NCBI GenBank assembly: GCA_030407005.1
Contig: JAUDYN010000003.1
Location: 2,418,001-2,482,000 of the forward strand
Length of the DNA: 64,000 bases
Reading direction: 5' to 3'
DNA from: Desarmillaria ectypa
Lineage: Eukaryota; Basidiomycota; Agaricomycetes; Agaricales; Physalacriaceae
Part shown: positions 35,133 to 46,946 of the stretch, piece by piece
Layout of the letters: each line of letters opens with the position of its first letter
How positions within the stretch are numbered: position 1 is the first letter of the stretch
Program-made: the position numbers and the translations under genes
Notes under the pieces: generated by a model
The model's database searches: none
Told to the model about the DNA's origin: nothing
What the model saw: only the letters and a program-made list of their open reading frames with translations

Positions 35133-35369
35133 TTAGGATCAGATATGCTTGCGCCGTCTGGAGCCTATGGTTCGTCAGTTGACCATGACACGACCTTCCC
35201 CACGGTAAATACCTACGATGATCGGCATCAAGCAAGGTGATCTCCACCATTTCGTGTTATTCGTGCTCATCTTGAGTGCACAAGGACGATACAACAGCTG
35301 CATATAGAGCTGGTACGATGTAACCGAGCCATACAGCTGAACGATATCGATATTTTCCTCCTCGAACTC

Positions 35370-36439
35370 TCAACTGATCCACGTCGTCCATCGATTTTCT
35401 TCCCCTCTTGCTACCTGTGCAACCTCCCTCGCCACACTTCTATCCGCTTGTTCACTCGGATGCAGCTCGTCGTACCTAGCATCGAACGTTAGATCGGTGT
35501 CAGCCATAGTCGTGACATCGACTGACCAGAGAAAACTATCCCGATCCGACCCATAGGCCGTCGTACACACGCTGGAATTGTCACTTCCCTCTGGATACAC
35601 ACATGATACAACCGCGCCCGTCACGTTCAGTGACGCCGTGCCGTTAAGGTACTCTGATGGGTTATTGTACACGTCTGTGAAGAGGGCATGCGAGTCAAAA
35701 ATTCCTAATGCACCAATCAGCCTTAGCCCATGATGATATTTGGACGTTCTGCACCGATGCGAGCCTCAGGAACTTCCGGTATCAAAGCATGGAGCATCAA
35801 ACGTGATAGCGCGTTCACACTTAGCACCAGCTCACGCATGAACACGCTCCATTCGGTGGTGTTCCGTGGGTCGGTGAAGTATCTGTTGGGATATGATTCT
35901 GGTGCATAGAGAATCGTGGAGTTTAGCGGGATCATCTACATTCAGTGAGTAAGTGTATGAAATTTGAATAAATTACATACATTCTGAACCAAGAAATTCC
36001 TCGCCCCATTTTGATAAAGCACCTTCACCCAATTAGCCATGCACCTCGCAACATCCACGATGGACGCGTCGTTGCTCCCCGTGAGGATTGAATACCTACC
36101 TACATCATTTGTCCCGATCCATTGTGTATACAGCGTCACTCCGGGGTCCAATACAATTGAACCATTGTCCTTCTCAGCAAAATACAACGGCAGCTGGCTT
36201 TCGAATACGGAGGGGAAGGGTCGGTAGGTGATGTTATTTGAACACGTAGCCCCAGAACGCGCGTAAGGGTATAGAGTAAGATTGGCGTACTGAGCAGCGT
36301 AAATGGGCCATGGGGTGCCACCGTCGCTGACGGAAACGATGTCGGTGTAGCTGTCCCCGAAGGTAACGAGGTTTTTGATCTGGCCTGGAGCGAAGGCCAG
36401 GGCGAGGACGGGGAGGGCGAGGAGGAGAAGAAGAAACAT
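35370..36439 (-). CDS. Secreted SGNH/GDSL esterase, CE16-like, copy 1
   Basis: Probable extracellular acetylesterase of the fungal CE16 type acting on plant cell-wall oligosaccharides. ATG 36439 gives a signal peptide (MFLLLLLALPVLALA). The nucleophile block is NLVTFGDSYTDI; the oxyanion block is TQWIGTNDVGRYS; the Asp-His pair is in DELHPSEQADRSVARE near the C-terminus. Four or five exons; the intron before YDELHPS (about 35475-35529) happens to be a multiple of three and so stays open if read through. Many Asn-X-Ser/Thr sites. Stop at 35370. Related to, but clearly more diverged from, the pair at 45.9-48.8 kb. Substrate is inferred from family. Confidence 0.85.
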
Positions 36440-37727
36440 CGAGAAGGGCTGACATGGATTGGGAATTTATGAGGGCGAGATATTGTACTGTGATCACTCA
36501 GGGATCATTGAGTTTTTCGTTGACGCGCCGGGCGGACCGTTATCTATTGTGTTCTAGGTGGAAGTGCGAGGAAAAGAAGCGCAAATGTGGGGCCAGATGA
36601 TCGTGTCATCCGCGCAGAATTGGCTTTTTTCGATTGTAGAAACACATTGTCGAGCGATAAAAAAATCGAATGGAATAGAATAATCCAAGGATTACCCCGA
36701 ACAAGCATTGGCAATCGTATTGCTCACTTAAGATCTGTCGCATACCCAAGATACACGATTGATTTCTGCGCTTCTTCGAGCTTGTCCATTTCTCGCCGTG
36801 CACAACGGTACGCAGCCAAGATATTTGGGTTTTCCTAAGCTAAAGACAATAGGCTTTTAGCAAAAGTCATGACGGAAACAGGTGTCCTTACTGTTTCTTG
36901 ATCAGTAGTAGTTGTACTATACATAATCGCATGATTAATTCATAGATCGATTCTTTCGGTCTTTCCTAATCCTACTTGTCTTCTACTTACAACATTCCGA
37001 CATCACTACGATTAGCCGGTGCGTGCGTGAAGGGTTTTGATTCCGATCGGTCTAACCCGAACTGCTTGCCGGGAACTTGGTTGGTACATATTGATTTGGG
37101 TCACAGGCGATCGGCCTTAGCAAATGAAAGGTAACGGGGCAGCTCGGACTTCTCGTAGCGTCGTATACTGGCTGATTTTGTAGAGAATCGAAAAGAACGG
37201 CAAGGCAAGGCTGTCGCTCTTAAGTTAGAAAGCATCGAGAAAACCATCCATGTCTGTAGTCCTGACGCGAAAACTGAGGTCGGCTTCCATATCCTTGAAG
37301 ATGGCATTGTCATAAATTTCCAAGAAACACATCAGAAAGTCATGAGGATGTCGAGAAGATGCTTCTAGCCTTGTTACTATGATCAAAATTTCCTCGAGTT
37401 AAACAGGGTCCCACTGCCAGGTGACCTTCATTTGGCAGGAACATGAATCCAGGACATGTACCAACGCGATGCTTGCCTTAATAGACCGCGTCGTACCGAG
37501 ATTTGCTCTTCCCAATTGTCCAATCACATTAAGTAAAAGGTGCTAAAGAGGCTCAGTTGCGTTGGGTGCCACGGTTGAAATAGCCTGATTATCTAACGGC
37601 AGGCCTTGTCCTCGAACCGTGAGGGTCCAAGTTTCTCTTCACCTCCGATATCCCATTCTTGCCATCTACCTTTCCTCCTTTCCTTCCCTTTATTCCCCCA
37701 CGCAGTCCGGGTTGCAGCACTGTCACG
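36440..37727. other. Gene-poor stretch between esterase copy 1 and Pal1-like gene
   Basis: About 1.3 kb with no recognisable gene. Short frames at 36587-36838 (plus) and 37101-37313 (minus) have no family features. T-rich and AT-rich between 36640 and 37000. The last 100 bp are CT-rich, typical of a fungal core promoter. Confidence 0.45.
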
Positions 37728-40611
37728 ATGGCTAGAAAGTGTCAGTCTGTCTCGTTCCCACCTACGGCACCTGGAGGTACCGGATCTGGCTTTCCACCAC
37801 CAGCGATGCAGACCGGTGTTCCCTCTACTAGATCTGGTGCGCTCAAGAACGAGGATCGCCGGTCGTTGCCTCACGGGCGGTCGTTCCTATGGGGCTTGTT
37901 CTCTTCGTCGTCGTCACACAAGGAGCCCAAGAAACCGGCTGACGGACGGACAAAACTATCCAAGGCACCACCGATGTCGGCCTCCAACGCAGCTATAAAG
38001 ACCCTGAGGGAACCCAGAATTGGAAGTGTCTCGCCGGAACTGTACAACGATCCCGCTTTCTCGTCTGATCCGCGTTCCCATCTCCTCTCAAATTCTCATT
38101 CTTTTCTAGGTCCTGCACCAGTGCCCAGCCAAACGTCCTTGAAACATGAGCAACCCATTGATACCAGATCTCGCCATTCAGAACGGCCAAAGCAGTCATC
38201 GGATTCTCCCACAGACAGTACAGCTCCCGGAGTTACTCCTTTTTCATCCATCAGTGCTGGTCCCTCTTATTCCGTATCTACACCGTCTCTATCTTTCGTA
38301 CAAACTCCTTCCCCCGTAACATCTACTCCCTCATCGTCAACGTCCCACGCTGCCGTCATGCCATCGCAACCGTTAGCCACGGAACCGCGTTCACGTTCAC
38401 CACAGTATCCAGCAACGTATAGACCACGCCTTCACAACCCTGACCTGTTTACTTCCAGTGATGATCCCCCCTCTTACGATGAAATCACGAGCACTCCCAT
38501 TCATTCTGAGAAGCGGGGGGGTCTTCGCGTAAACAGCTCGCCTCCTACAGAAGCAGGGCCCTCTGCTGCAGCGCTCCGGGAGTCGCCTACGCACTCTCAT
38601 CGAACATCTCCATACGAAAAACGTTCACAATCACCCTCACATTCATTTTCTTCGTCTAATCACTCTGCCCTGGCGGCAGACCCTCAAGCACCCCAGCCAC
38701 CACAGTTACCCCCTCAGGAGATACCTCAACAGATGTATTCATATCAGCAGCAGCAGCCACAGCGTCCATCTAATTCTCGCTACACCACACCAGAGAAGTC
38801 ACACCCCGAGAGAGAAGCGCCGCAGCAGCCTACATGCAGAAACGCGCCACTCATTCTTCGATACGAGCCTCCTCCAGAACCTCAGCCCACGGCTAAGGAA
38901 CATCGTCAGGCCCGTGCTCAGCCCAAGCGCACTCGGACGAACCAGCTAGATCCTATTGATGAACTGGATCAAACGAATCCACTGGGTATGAGATTGCACC
39001 ATGGCGGGCCTTATGAGGCTATACAGAAGGTCGTCAAGCCCAAGAGCAAAGAGCAACAGGTGTGTCTTATTGTAGAAAACCTTCGGTTACGATTACTTAG
39101 TACATTTGGCAGAATCGTCCTCAGAGAAATCATGACAATGTTTGTCACTATCGAGTCGTCTTCGGAGAAATAGATTCACTAATTCCAATTTGTAGTCTTC
39201 CGTCGAGAATCCGCAGATTAGTACAGCACCCGCTTCATTTACGCCCTTCGGTGCATCACTGAACCTGATTCCGGGACAGATACTCCCTCATAATTTCCAG
39301 CCTTATGTCCAGCCTGTTGCACAGGCTCTCCCTCTTCAGAATCAAGCCTCAACGCGTCAGAAGCCGCAAGCTTCTAGTCAGGATCCATACCAAACTCGTC
39401 AGTATCAACCAGCCGACGTACAACTGCATCCCCTGCAAAGTCACTCGTCCTCTCGTCAAGTACATCAAGCAGCAGACCAACACCAACACCAGCGTGGTGG
39501 TGTACCATTCAATCCTTATGACAACCCTATACATCATTCTCAATCTTATCAACCTCCACAATCTCATCAACCGGTTCCAGTGGTTGCCGTCCAGGTTGTT
39601 CAACCCGCTCAAACTGTACGGCAAAGTCCGCGACCCATTACTCCAGTTCATGAGGAGAACAACGAGGATGCATACGGGGGTATAGCGGATGCATATGGCG
39701 GAATAGAAGAAAAGGTGTCTGCACCGGCATTTATGATACCGAGGTCAGAACGCAGAAGTGCTCCTGTACCTCCACCCGCCACCAATGTCACACCCGGCTT
39801 GAACCTACAGCGTTCACAGACTGCAGTCACTCCACGGCATCATCATGTTCCCCTCGGTTACGCCACGCCCGTCGACTTCCCTCAACCAACGCCTTATCCT
39901 CAACCCTCGTCATATGATGACCACGGAAGGTCCAACGTTTCTTATCCTCAGCCGCCCCCTCACAGGACACCGTATGGAAGCAACTCCAGAAGACTCGATT
40001 CTGTTGAATACGAAGACAGTCGAATGCGACAGCCGTTTGTAAAACAGTACAATCAACCACCACCACAACGTATGCCACAGTCGATAGCACCGCAACAGAT
40101 GCCACCGCAACCAACGGCAACTCCGCACATGGTGTACCAACAAATGGCACCCCAGCAAAGACCTCCCGTTAGACAACCGGCATCAAGCATCCAATCCTCG
40201 TCCTCGGCTTATCGAAACGGGCCTCCTCCAAAGCATCTTCCCAGCAATCTTGTAATGCCTACTCCCCTACAAAATGCCCATCCCAAAACATCTTCCATAC
40301 CTCAACCACATCGCATAGATCCTCGACATCAACCATCGTCTCAATTCCCTGCACGTCATCCATCCGCACAACCCAGTACTACTCCTTCAAATGCTTTTGG
40401 CATGGTGATGCTACCTTCTGAGAATCAGAAGATACTGAGGAAGGGAAGCAGTGTAGCAGGGCATGTACCTACGACGGGGGTGGCGTTCGCAGCAAACATC
40501 GATTATGTTGACTCGGCGTTTACGCGGCAAGCGTCTGTGAAACCGAAGACGCCTTTAGAGAAACAGAAGGTTCCCAGGAGGGTACTGAGCAAGAAAAGAG
40601 GCGACTTTTGA
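37728..40611 (+). CDS. Pal1-like cell-morphology protein, Pro/Gln/Ser-rich
   Basis: ATG 37728 reads MARKCQSVSFPPTAPGG. Exon 1 (to about 39060) is almost wholly disordered: Ser/Pro/Thr-rich, then Gln-rich (MYSYQQQQPQRPSNS). Near its end is the recognisable Pal1 core, LDPIDELDQTNPLGMRLHHG and GPYEAIQKVV, with the HHxGPYxA signature. After an intron of about 135 bp (39060-39196) a second Gln/Pro/His-rich region runs to TGA 40611, ending KKRGDF. Pal1 proteins act at sites of polarised growth and endocytosis in fungi; the core match is short, so the assignment rests mainly on that block. Two small direct repeats (AYGGIADAYGGI) lie near 39670-39705. Confidence 0.68.
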
Positions 40612-42038
40612 CGACCGTAATGATTTCTTTTTTGTCATAACAGCGCATCCATCTACATCAATGATGACCTTGTATAGTTCTTCTGATTGTATACCTTCCA
40701 TCATGTTCCTGTATTCTTGCTATAATCCTGCTTTCGTTGCAATGTGCATATATAGTTTCTGTCAAATACGTTACGGCGGTATCTATGTAGTCTAATATCT
40801 CTTTGTGGACTGTATATGTAATCGATACATCTAACTCCAATAGAAAGAAGCACCATCATTTCCTTAGAGAATTCACAAAAAATGAGCGCAGTGTTTAGGT
40901 TGCTTATGTCCCCGGGCCTCAGAAGATAAACAAGGATAAGCGAGTAAGAAACGCAAGGTCTCCCGCAGCACGGAAGTTCGTGAAGAGGTGTGGGGGAAGA
41001 ACGGGCACAAGGCAACCACGGATGCCGAAACAAAACCTTGGTCGTCGTCTGCCGTAGTTCCCAGCACCAGGTGTACCTTACGCCGCTCTGGGCTACGTAT
41101 CCCACACAGGACCAGTGTCTGCCAACGCCTTTCGAATCAAATCCAGCTCTGAATCCAGCTCTGTTTCCCGCCGAGAACGCTCTGCCGCACAGAAAGCACC
41201 GACTCCACTAGTTGTCAGAGAGCTTCCTCGATAGCACGCCGGAAAGCAAGGACCGAAAATAGGTACTCAAAGCCGTCTCTAAATTGGAATGTCAGATTCA
41301 GAATACGCCACCATTCCAGGACAATTGGCTTGAGAGGTGCGAAATATGGGATGAAAGTAGTCTATGGCGTTGGAAATGCTTCGGACTGGGATTGTTGAAT
41401 AGTTTCTTCTTGTTATGCAGTATGTCGTCCTCGGGGGCGTAAACATGTCGTGGATAGCGACGTGCTAAACATTCAGCGCCCTGTCAAGAAAATTGCGGCT
41501 GATATATGGCAAGGTGCCCTATGTATACTCCTTAATCAGTCGTCGAGCATAACGAAGAAACCCACAGGAACTTTTACCGTACGCTCGCTGTGCTGAGGGA
41601 CATGACTGGCAAAGCCAAGAGGCGTCGATGTCTATGTTAACAGGAATGAAATGTCGACTGACCTGGAGCGTTATGAAGATACGAATATCCTGTACACGAG
41701 TTCATCCGAAATTTGCATAACAACCATTAAAAACTCACGATGTGTATATTATCTTTGGTTTCGATTGAAAGAGACTTGCCAAAGAAGACTCGTTAGGCAC
41801 TTTGCGCAAACAAGACCTCCAGACCGTCCGCCATCGGCGGAAACTCTCCTAATTCAATGTACTTTGGAAGCTTCAAGTGTCAATCTCGTAGATGATCTTG
41901 AAGCAGCGCTGTGTCATGGTAATACCCGCCATATCGAATGATCTATATCGCCGAGTCGCCCGCTTGTATCAAATCACTTGAATAGACTCGTTCTATTGTC
42001 CTTGGCCGGGCATATCGACTGATGTCACGATGCGCAAC
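40612..42038. other. Gene-poor stretch left of the HD genes
   Basis: About 1.4 kb. No complete gene recognised. Short peptide-like minus-strand pieces near 41680-41960 (for example KLPKYIELGEFPPMADG) may be decayed exons belonging with the segment at 42039-42480, but I could not join them. Confidence 0.4.
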
Positions 42039-42480
42039 TTAAATACCCTTGTCCATAACCTGACGACAGCCGTTCAGTGCATCATGGGAAACCAAGGCTT
42101 GAACGCAAAGAGTTCCATGGAACGTAGTCAAAAACTTTTTGATGATCATGAAATACCCCAATGGCCATCCATAATCTTTGGGAACCAATAGCGTCTCCGC
42201 GGGGGCAGTCAGGTTTAAAAAATGTTGCAAACCATTAATGACATTCTTCGGAACCTCATAATTCAAGTAATTAGACGCGGCCAATATGATCGTTGAGCCC
42301 TGACAATCTGATGGGGATCATTTTCTGATGTTTGCACGCTACGCACGATGTCTTTACTCACTTGTTTATTCGCCAAATCCATTGCAAGCCAGACAAGAGT
42401 TCCTCGTCTGCATATCGACTGACCTGGAAGAAGAGGCTTGTAGATGTGCGCGTCTTATCGATTATCGTCAAACCTCGAGT
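42039..42480 (-). other. Coding-like exon fragments, unknown protein
   Basis: Three minus-strand segments join or nearly join in frame: LTIIDKTRTSTSLFFQ (about 42480-42425), RGTLVWLAMDLANKQ (about 42405-42361), then after a good GT-AG intron (about 42305-42360) GSTIILAASNYLNYEVPKNV, INGLQHFLNLTAPAETLLVP, KDYGWPLGYFMIIKKFLTTF, ending at a stop at 42039. The composition is protein-like and the splice sites are plausible, but there is no start and no family that I recognise. It may be the 3' end of a real gene or a relic. Confidence 0.35.
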
Positions 42481-43016
42481 CAAGAGTCCGCTCGAAAGCC
42501 ATGACTTTTAAACTTGCATTGAGAAACGTGACCGTGGCGCGTTGAGTGCCTGTCTGACGTCGATGCTGCCGACCCGGTTTTGTCGGCATGCAGGTCCGAC
42601 TCTTCATGTGTCTGTCGATAGTACACCGCATTCGCGGATAGGGCTTGATCATCTTCTCAAAGGCGCCTGCCTAATAAAAGAAAGCTACAAATGTTTATTA
42701 CAAGAGTGCGAACACGAAAGATCCCTGAATATCTATGGCTACATTTAAACTTGAAAAATTAGTAAGTAATAGTACAATGCTTGGATATCTGCCACTCGAA
42801 TATTTAAACCTCCCCTCCCCATGAAATCAAACGATACTGTAACCTTCCCTCACTGTATGTAGCTTCATCCCTTCTTTCCGACGTTTCTCATAATCAGAGG
42901 CACGACGATAGACGAACCCAGGGTGATGACGGCGAGATCTTTACTACAAGTATATCCTCTGGTAGCCTCTGCGATAGTTCTCTTCATAGCGCGACGACAA
43001 AAGCGGGCTGGCGTGG

Positions 43017-44534
43017 CTATGTGACGGGGACGAACCCAGGTGGCGGTGAAGGTGAAGGGGAATACGAGGTATATGATGATGCAGGGGAGTAAGGTGCCTC
43101 TGTTTGAGAGCCCCAGCTTGGTGCTCGACTCGAGGAGAAGGAGGAGGAGGAGGAAGAGGAACCCCAGCTCGGCGTCCGACGCGAAGAGGAAGAGGGTGTT
43201 CGGGGTGAGGGTGTTCGGTGGGGCAGTTGCTGTGGCTTCAAATAAGGCTTCCAGCTCGCCTTCGCCTTCCTCTTCGTCGCCCAACTACTCTTACCCCACT
43301 CCACGCTCAAGAGGCCCGTCCGCCCGTGCCAACTCCAACTCCAGCTCTTCCATGCGCCCTCACCGACATACGCTGCTGAGCGTCCCCGGAGGTCAGTCGT
43401 GTAGCGCGCGGTGGCTGCTTCGCCCTCAAACTCATGGTCTTGCGGTGTGGAGTGGACGTTCATCCGGGCAAAGATTTGCGTTAGGGCGTCCATTGTTGGA
43501 GGAGGGGGTTTCGTAGTGGGGGTAGTAGATGCGGTGCGGGGCCAGGGGACGTTAAAGTGGAAGGCGTTGGCGGGGTAAGGAAGGGGGCGTAGGAAGGATG
43601 GAGAGACTTCCTTGCCTTTGCCTTTGTGGTTGTTGGGTGTAGGTACGGGTATTAACTCCGAGGAGGGCGGGCTTGGGAACGCTGGTCTCGTCAAGCTGAT
43701 GTACTTTTTCTGTGGGTCCTCATCCGGGTGTTTTTCTGGTTCTGGCGTCGGCTGGGAGTACGAAGGAGAAGGTAACGAAGCGAGGAGCCTCTCAACGCCT
43801 CCATTTGGACCGCGGACACGTGAGGGCGGGAAGCCAGCTTTCTTCTGGACCCGGCGGTGGTTTTGGAACTACCAGCAAGTTAGTTGATTGTCGCTGACAA
43901 GCACAGGGTTACTCACCCAAACTTCAATCTGGCGTTCGGACATGTCGGTGTATTCTGCGATGGCGAGACGCTCGACTGCGGTAGGGTATGGTGTGTGGTG
44001 GTTATAGATCATTAAGAGGAGGGGAGTGTGGTTCTAGAGGTGGGTTAGTCAGCAGTATGGCGGGATGGGGAGGGCGGGACGTACGGCGTTGAATTGAGGG
44101 CGCTCTCGCTCTTCTGCTAGGCAGTTGGATTCTTCTTCGGCGCGCCTCCGAGCAAGCAGGGTCTCTTTCGCATGCCTATACGACTTCAAAACATCCGATA
44201 GAGCCTGTTTCTTAAATAGTTCTTGAAAGAAAGACCCAAATTTGCGAATACTGGCTAGTTGCGGGGCAGGAACTGCTAGCGCTTCGGTGCAGGCCTCCTG
44301 GTACGCATCATTGTATTTCCGTTGCAGGTGGCCGACAGCTGTAGAAAGCGCGTTGCGTATGTCGGGGGGTATCGTGGAATCTTGTAGTTCTGCGTCGACA
44401 TCCTGCGGTACCTGGAGGGTCCACGATGGGACGGATGGTCTCTGGATGAATAATCGCTTGGATTGGGACTCGAGAGGTGCGAAAAGTTTAGCAGTGTGAA
44501 TTGTCTGCTGGAGAAGCTCCAAATGGCCCATCAT
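43017..44534 (-). CDS. HD2: HD2 homeodomain mating-type protein, pair A
   Basis: Mating-type transcription factor that dimerises with a non-self HD1. Three exons (44534-44085, 44033-43917, 43868-43017; introns 51 and 48 nt) give 472 residues. Start MMGHLELLQQTIHTAKLFAP is followed by a helical N-terminal region, the usual place of allele-specific dimerisation. The typical 60-residue homeodomain lies at about 150-205: NHTPLLLMIYNHHTPYPTAV, ERLAIAEYTDMSERQIEVW, with helix 3 WFQNHRRVQKKAG carrying the DNA-contact W48, F49, N51 and R53. The conserved intron splits the W-F junction, as in other HD2 genes. The C-terminal part is Pro/Ser-rich with Ser/Arg runs. Divergent from HD1-A over 178 bp. Confidence 0.93.
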
Positions 44535-44712
44535 GTAGGCAGTAGACACTCGGCGTACTGGGATACTAGACAAAGAAAACAACAAAGGATAACCGGGGAC
44601 ATGTTCGTTGGTTACCTTTTCGGTAGGACAATGGAACAAAGGACAATGCGGAGTTTGAATGCGATGGTCATAGCACCGCTTGCTAATTGTTTCCCTGCCA
44701 CTCAGATACGAA
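44535..44712. promoter_or_regulatory. Divergent HD2-A/HD1-A promoter with ACAAAG motifs
   Basis: 178 bp between start codons. Contains three ACAAAG cores on the plus strand (44570-44575, 44582-44587, 44636-44641), the last within GAACAAAGGA (44634-44643), followed by ATGCGGAGTT at 44646-44655. The same two decamers recur in the same order in the pair B promoter. ACAAAG is the core bound by HMG-box mating regulators (Prf1 of Ustilago, Ste11 of fission yeast); binding here is inference. Confidence 0.55.
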
Positions 44713-45919
44713 ATGGCAGCCCCAAGACCGACAGATAGCTTGAACGCAAAGCTATCATCTGTTGTGGACGATTTTTTCGGCGCTCTGCACAATCCTTTAG
44801 CTCTAGACAAGTTTAACGAAAATTGGACGACTTTACAGGATGACATTCTCAATGGTCAAAGAACGGGCAGCCTCACATCGCACACGTCTGATTTAGCATA
44901 TTATGTGGCACGTTCGGTGGAGGTTTTATGCCAGTCAATGATGACTTTGCATATTCGCACCAATGACATATTGGAGGATGCAGAGAATGCGCTGAATGCC
45001 GAAATAGCACCTCCTCCTACTCGCACAATCAAAAAGCGAGCACACTCTTCGACATCCCCGGAACCCCCAATGAAGCGAAAGCGCACGAAGCGAGTGGTCT
45101 CCGCCGAGTCAGCCTCTTCATCCTCCTCATCCTCCTCACGCTCATCCTCCCCCGCCTTGAAGCGCGACTACTCGCCCTTGTACACATGGCTGTCAAACAA
45201 CCTGCACGACCCCTACCCATCTGCAACCGTGCGGAGTGACCTGTGCCGAGCATCAGGGGGCGCGGACGTCGAGCGCTGGTTCACGTCTGCGCGACGGCGA
45301 ATCGGATGGACAGAGCTCGTGAAACGGGTGCCGGGTGGTCGGGAGCGGGTTGTGAGTGCGGCGAAGAGTTACTGGAAGGGTGAGGGGGAGGAGTATCCAG
45401 GGATTGAGGTGGAGTTTGCGTTGATTGAGAAAACCTTGAAGGACGTTTATGGGCCGCGGTTTGACGGGCCGGGGGAGATTGTGAAGCTGTTTGGGGTAGT
45501 GCCGAGGTGAAGGTCCTTTGAGTGTTGTTTTCGGTGATTGCTGATGTTTGGTTAGTTTGAAGCGCAAGAGAGACGAGGAAGAAGAGCCGGAGCAAAGTTC
45601 GAAACGGCAGAAGGAGGAGAGACCGCCAAAGATGTTCCAGCCATACGAGTCGCCCAACCTTGACAACTGGTTCGACGACGTGTATTCATCCCCCGAGGGT
45701 AACGTCCAGCTCGAGGTGGAGCTCCCTGCGCCTCTCGACGCGCCGCCTGTTATAGCAGACTTGGACAGCTTCCAGGCCGCATTTAACACGCCAATATCAG
45801 ACTATTATGCACCCGTTGATTTCGACCTTTCCAACTTTCAATTTGCTGCAGACCCATCGTGGATTACGGATCCAATGTTCACGAGCACGCCGTTTGACTT
45901 TGGTATCGCGGTCGCGTAA
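44713..45919 (+). CDS. HD1: HD1 homeodomain mating-type protein, pair A (divergent homeodomain)
   Basis: Partner class to HD2. Two exons (44713-45506, 45556-45919; intron 49 nt), 385 residues. Start MAAPRPTDSLNAKLSSVVDD leads a helical N-terminus. The TALE-like HD1 homeodomain is at about 155-205: YTWLSNNLHDPYPSATVRSD, LCRASGGADVERWFTSARRR, IGWTELVKR. Two deviations from the pair B copy: helix 3 has Ser where the DNA-contact Asn51 is expected (WFTSARRR against WFTNARRR), and the turn before helix 3 is two residues shorter. A bipartite nuclear signal (KRKRDEEEEPEQSSKRQKEE) opens exon 2, and an acidic/aromatic C-terminus may be an activation region. It is shorter than HD1-B (560 residues). Its stop lies 19 bp from the stop of the convergent esterase. 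Confidence 0.92.
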
Positions 45920-45938
45920 TATTTATTGCTATTTTATA

Positions 45939-46946
45939 TCACACAATCCACGTCGTCCATTTATTCTCCTCCCCTCTGGCAACCTGCGCAATCTCCCTTG
46001 CAACGATTCTGTCTGTCTGCTCGCTTGGATGCAGCTCGTCGAACCTACATCCTCCGTCAAACAGAGATCATCACGAATGGAATCCACCTACCATAGGAAA
46101 CTATCCCGGTCTGTCCCTTCCGCCGTCGTGCAGGCAGGAGTCCCACCTCCCTCTGGGTACGCACACGACACCACTGCACCCGTAACATTCAGCGGTGCCG
46201 TCCCGTTAAAGTACGCTGCCGGGTTATCATGCATGTCCCGGAACAGCCCATGGGAATCAAAGATCCCGACGTGAGCACCCGGTACCTCTGGCACCAACAC
46301 CTGCAGCATCGCCTCCAACAACGCGTTCCCGCCCACTACCAGTTCCCGTATAAACAAGCTCCATTCCGTTGTGTTCCGCTCCCCGTAAAAGTAAACGTTT
46401 GGGTACGAGTCTGCTGCATACAGGATAGTCTCGTTCAGCGGCACCATCTATGTCTCATCAACTGGAATTCTCTCTTAGCACGGTGTCACCTACGTTCTGC
46501 ACCAAAAAGTTCCTTGCCCCGTCCTTGTACAGCACTCTCACCCAATCGACCATACACTGCACCACATCCACGATCGACGCGTCGTTTTTCCCCGTCAGCA
46601 AGGAATCCACTCCCACGTCATTGGTCCCGATCCACTGCGTGTACAACGTCTCCTCAGCGTTCACGTTAATCGAGCCGTTGTCTTTTTCCGCGAAATACAA
46701 TGGGAGCTGGACTCCGAATATCGACGGATAATACGGAAAGGGCACAATGCTATTGGAGCATGTCGACCCAGAGCGTGCAAACGAGTATAGGGTCAGATTG
46801 GCGTACCCCGCTGCGTAGACGGGCCATGCTGTTCCACCATCGCCCGTCCAGTCAATGTCTGTGTAGCTGTCCCCAAAGGTGACAAGACTTTTGAATTGGA
46901 CTGCGAGGGAGAGCAGGGGAAGGGAGAGAAAGAGTAAGAAAGACAT
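45939..46946 (-). CDS. Secreted SGNH/GDSL esterase, CE16-like, copy 2
   Basis: Signal peptide MSFLLFLSLPLLSLA from ATG 46946 (the Met after Leu-Pro in the longer frame). Catalytic blocks: SLVTFGDSYTDIDW (Ser), TQWIGTNDVGVDS (block III), FDELHPSEQTDRIVARE (Asp-His) just before the end. Introns at about 46448-46491 (between LVQN and MVPLNETI) and about 46035-46088 (before FDELHPS). Stop TGA at 45939. Nearly identical in sequence and gene structure to copy 3, including flanks. Secreted acetylesterase role is family inference. It is convergent with HD1-A, with 19 bp between stop codons, so the 3' UTRs must overlap. Confidence 0.88.

Noticed and set aside
35475..35529. Extra 18-residue insertion before DELHPS in esterase copy 1
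   Set aside because: It begins GT and ends AG at the same position as introns in copies 2 and 3; its length is a multiple of three, so it only looks coding.
37590..37635. tRNA-like B-box string (reverse complement GGTTCGAGGAC)
   Set aside because: The flanking bases form a CCTC/GAGG hairpin with the wrong loop, and no matching A-box, anticodon arm or acceptor stem could be folded.
43040..43516. Plus-strand 158-residue frame rich in Arg/Ser opposite HD2-A
   Set aside because: Antisense shadow of the Ser/Pro-rich HD2-A C-terminus; composition follows from the complementary codons.
44049..44852. Longer open frame upstream of HD2-A to 44852
   Set aside because: It overlaps the HD1-A coding region on the other strand; the Met pair at 44534/44531 followed by a helical region gives the normal HD2 N-terminus and leaves a proper divergent promoter.
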